The notes under the pieces are model-generated. The model saw only the letters and a list, made by a program, of their open reading frames with translations, had not been told where the DNA came from and did not search any database. From Lachnospiraceae bacterium (GTDB taxonomy: Bacteria > Bacillota > Clostridia > Lachnospirales > Lachnospiraceae): a DNA stretch of 64,000 nt. The stretch lies in contig JAFTQM010000041.1 in NCBI GenBank assembly GCA_017462755.1, forward strand, positions 1 through 64,000, in the 5' to 3' direction. Of the stretch, positions 62,212 through 64,000 are shown one piece after another (the first letter of the stretch is position 1; each line of letters starts with the position of its first letter). The translations under genes and the position numbers were made by a program.

Positions 62212-63000
62212 ATGGGTATTTATGCAATCACCGGCGCTTCGAGCGGAATCGGTGCGAAAACAAAAGAGTTATTACAAAAGCAGGGACATACGGTCATTAA
62301 TATTGATTTGAGGGATGGTGACATCTGCGCAAATCTGGCAACGGAGGAGGGCAGACAGACGACCATCGAGGAGCTTCACAAGCGTTGTCCGGACGGACTG
62401 GACGGTATGATTTGCAATGCGGGTGTATCGGGAGCCTGCGGCAATCTGGAATTAATCGTCTCTCTGAATTATTTCGGAACGGTAGGTGTAGCGACCGGCG
62501 TGTACGACCTGCTCAAGAAAAAGTCCGGTCGTTGTGTGGTTACGGTGTCGAATACCATTTCACAGGGCGCGACCCGCAAGGATATCGTAGATTTGTTAAA
62601 TAACATCGGAGATGAGAAGCGCATCCTCAGTCTGGTCGGCACACTGGATTCGAGCAATTTGTCGGTCGGCAACAGCCTGTATGTTTCGACCAAATATGCG
62701 CTTGCAAGATGGGTAAGACGTATTTCGGCAACCTGGGCTGCAAATGGAGTGTCCATCAATGCCGTGGCACCGGGCAATGTGCAGACGGCAATGACCGCAA
62801 ATATGAGCGGCAGTGCAAAGATGGCGTTGAATGCACTTCCGATTCCGACCAAGTACGGCGAGGAGTGTCTGATGGATCCGGAAGAAATCGCAGAGGTTAT
62901 CGTGTTCCTGTCCTCGAAGGCAGCGCGCGGTGTAAACGGAAATATCATGTTTGTAGACGGCGGTACGGATGCATTGCTGAATTCAGAGAAGGTTTATTAG
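62212..63000 (+). CDS. Short-chain dehydrogenase resembling 3-alpha-hydroxysteroid dehydrogenase
   Basis: This 262-residue SDR has the NAD(P) loop ITGASSGIG, the downstream NAG motif CNAGVSG, and the catalytic YVSTK (Tyr/Lys). It also has features of the Comamonas 3-alpha-HSDH/carbonyl reductase group: [44 protein letters not shown] and VDGGTDALL. It may therefore oxidise hydroxyl groups of steroids or bile acids, but SDR specificity cannot be read safely. AAGGAGG precedes ATG 62212; the in-frame ATG at 62131 lies upstream of the promoter. An NTF2-like gene follows after 12 bases. Confidence 0.9.
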   Translation: MGIYAITGASSGIGAKTKELLQKQGHTVINIDLRDGDICANLATEEGRQTTIEELHKRCPDGLDGMICNAGVSGACGNLELIVSLNYFGTVGVATGVYDLLKKKSGRCVVTVSNTISQGATRKDIVDLLNNIGDEKRILSLVGTLDSSNLSVGNSLYVSTKYALARWVRRISATWAANGVSINAVAPGNVQTAMTANMSGSAKMALNALPIPTKYGEECLMDPEEIAEVIVFLSSKAARGVNGNIMFVDGGTDALLNSEKVY

Positions 63001-63012
63001 GGAGGGGATCGT

Positions 63013-63345
63013 ATGAAGCCAATAGAGAAGTACATCGAAGCAATGAACAATAAGGATTTTGCCGGACTCGCAGAGCTGTTTACGCCGGATGGAATTTTGA
63101 GCGATTATTGTACCAATTCGGCAGCGCAGAGTGAGTATCATATTTACGGCAGAGAAGCCATCAATATGTTTTTCCGGAACAAATTCGGTTTCCGCAGATA
63201 TTCCATCGCAGAGGCGGAGATTGTAAACGATACGCAGGCAGAGTTTATTGCAAACTTTGCCGGATATAATATTATGGCAATCGCAACGGTACGCGAGGTG
63301 AATGAAGAGGGCTTGATTGAGAAGCTGACCGTGCGTCCGAAGTAA
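63013..63345 (+). CDS. NTF2-like (SnoaL/ketosteroid isomerase-fold) small protein
   Basis: The 110-residue protein has the SnoaL/NTF2 pattern: an N-terminal helix IEKYIEAMNNKDFAGLAELF, then DGILSDY, a gap helix GREAINMFFRNKF, and beta strands to the end (EAEIVNDTQAEFIANF, IATVREVNEEGLIEKLTV). Such folds include ketosteroid isomerases, polyketide cyclases and the bile-acid dehydratase BaiE. Catalytic residues cannot be assigned by eye. GGGAGGGG precedes the ATG. Co-expressed with the SDR, it may act on the same substrate (inference). Confidence 0.85.
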   Translation: MKPIEKYIEAMNNKDFAGLAELFTPDGILSDYCTNSAAQSEYHIYGREAINMFFRNKFGFRRYSIAEAEIVNDTQAEFIANFAGYNIMAIATVREVNEEGLIEKLTVRPK

Positions 63346-63434
63346 TGGAATTGTATGACGTTAGAAACATAGGTGTTTCGCAATGGTTTGTCTGCAGCAA
63401 GTGAAAAATGCGAAAACGAAAGTGAGTTACAGAA

Positions 63435-63464
63435 TTGACAAACCTACTGATTTCGTGATAAAAT
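63435..63464 (+). promoter_or_regulatory. rnpB: Promoter of rnpB
   Basis: TTGACA (63435-63440) followed by GATAAA/TAAAAT at 63458-63464 (17-18-base spacer). It places the start at about 63472, just before the rnpB 5' helix. Confidence 0.7.
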
Positions 63465-63474
63465 TCAAAATTGT

Positions 63475-63879
63475 GTGAGTAGTACAGATGGCCGCGCCGC
63501 AAGGTGAGGAAAGTCCGGGCTTCACAGGGCAGGGTGCCGGATAACGTCCGGTGGAGGCGACTCTAAGGCTAGTGCAACAGAAAAGAAACCGCCCGGTTCG
63601 CCGGGTAAGGGTGGAATGGCGGGGTAAGAGCCCACCGCTTTGCTGGTAACAGGAAAGGCTGTGTAAACCCCACTCGAAGCAAGACCAAAACATGCCTTCT
63701 TTGCCGTGACCGCTTCCCTTTGGGGAAGTCGGATTCGGAAAGGGGCAGGAGGAACGATACGGCTGCCCGTCGTGTTCTTCGGTAGGTCGCGTTCTGCGAA
63801 AGCAGAGGAGCTGTACGGCGACGTACAGTCAAGAAAGATGGTCATCAAATACAGAACCCGGCTTATAGTGCTGCTCACA
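63475..63879 (+). ncRNA. rnpB: RNase P RNA, bacterial class A
   Basis: The catalytic RNA that trims tRNA 5' ends. The conserved 5' block GAGGAAAGTCCGGGCT lies near 63506-63522, GGGGTAAGAGCCCACCG near 63622-63638, and the 3' block ACAGAACCCGGCTTAT near 63851-63866. Both ends pair as the P1 helix: GTGAGTAGTAC from 63475 with GTGCTGCTCAC at 63868-63878. The length of about 405 nt is typical for the class. A promoter lies upstream and the dispersed repeat follows. Confidence 0.95.
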
Positions 63880-63902
63880 TATTGAAAAGAATACGAATAG
63901 GA

Positions 63903-63961
63903 AAGAGTTCCGTTTACGGAACTCTCGCGCTGAGCGCGGTCGCGAAACGACTACTTTCCTT
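63903..63961 (+). repeat. Dispersed hairpin repeat, copy 2
   Basis: GAGTTC and GAACTC flank a variable loop and are followed by TCGCGCTGAGCGCGGTCGCGA, then AACGAC and TTCCTTT, the same element as at 28129-28194. It lies just after rnpB, so it again follows a transcription unit. Confidence 0.75.
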
Positions 63962-64000
63962 TAACACATAAAACGAGCCTGACGGAATCGGGGAGATTCT

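Overview
The window reads as chromosome of a Gram-positive anaerobic gut bacterium of the Lachnospiraceae (Clostridia). This is inferred from gene content: AGGAGG ribosome sites and sigma-A promoters throughout, a T-box leader, an LTA-synthase-like sulfatase, a high-molecular-weight rubredoxin (flavin reductase plus rubredoxin), AraC and MerR regulators, DUF1848, BspA-type leucine-rich lipoproteins, serpins, and a dGTPase-dnaG-rpoD-trmK block. Genus cannot be fixed by eye. No rRNA, tRNA or CRISPR array was seen. The one structural RNA gene is rnpB near the right end.

Layout. Positions 1-2160 look like an AT-rich accessory island: a gene tail, an AIPR-family (abortive-infection-like) protein with its own XRE regulator and a palindromic operator, then about 600 bp with no gene that holds a large nested inverted repeat. 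From 2165 the ordinary chromosome begins with a structured, terminator-controlled leader in front of a TIM-barrel sugar-phosphate isomerase-like gene. Then follow an EAL c-di-GMP phosphodiesterase fused to a LamG-like domain, a MacB-type ABC exporter with a methionine-rich outer domain, an LTA-synthase-family sulfatase, and an archaeal/Rickettsia-type valyl-tRNA synthetase under a T-box. From 13.9 to 33.4 kb lies an accessory stretch: DUF1848, GNATs (one frameshifted), rubredoxin-flavin reductase, a MerR-methyltransferase fusion, an orphan rmlB, a Nudix-HAM1 fusion beside a truncated phosphotransferase, two lipoprotein serpins, a GDSL hydrolase, an AraC regulator, an AlaX editing protein, two leucine-rich surface proteins and a glycosyltransferase.

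From 33.6 to 42.2 kb runs a housekeeping operon, ftsH-uvrC-dnaE-pfkA. It is followed by folC and htrA on the minus strand. A six-gene operon (45.8-52.8 kb) combines an exopolysaccharide-initiating sugar transferase, a divergent ClpX, a C39-like peptidase with a repeat stalk, a subtilase that lacks its catalytic serine, a TIM-barrel protein and a zinc-ribbon protein. After hisC, a lone receiver domain and queH comes the macromolecular-synthesis block dGTPase-dnaG-rpoD-trmK-nucleoside kinase. Here dnaG is interrupted by an in-frame TAA exactly between the polymerase core and the helicase-binding domain. The window closes with a 3-alpha-HSDH-like SDR plus NTF2-like pair, rnpB, and a second copy of a dispersed hairpin repeat also present at 28.1 kb.

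Most notable: the split dnaG, the pseudo-subtilase, the AIPR/XRE unit with its operator and nearby palindrome, the unassigned leader RNA at 2.2-2.4 kb, the T-box-controlled archaeal-type ValRS, and the tandem serpins with different reactive loops. All family assignments come from reading motifs; no database search was possible.
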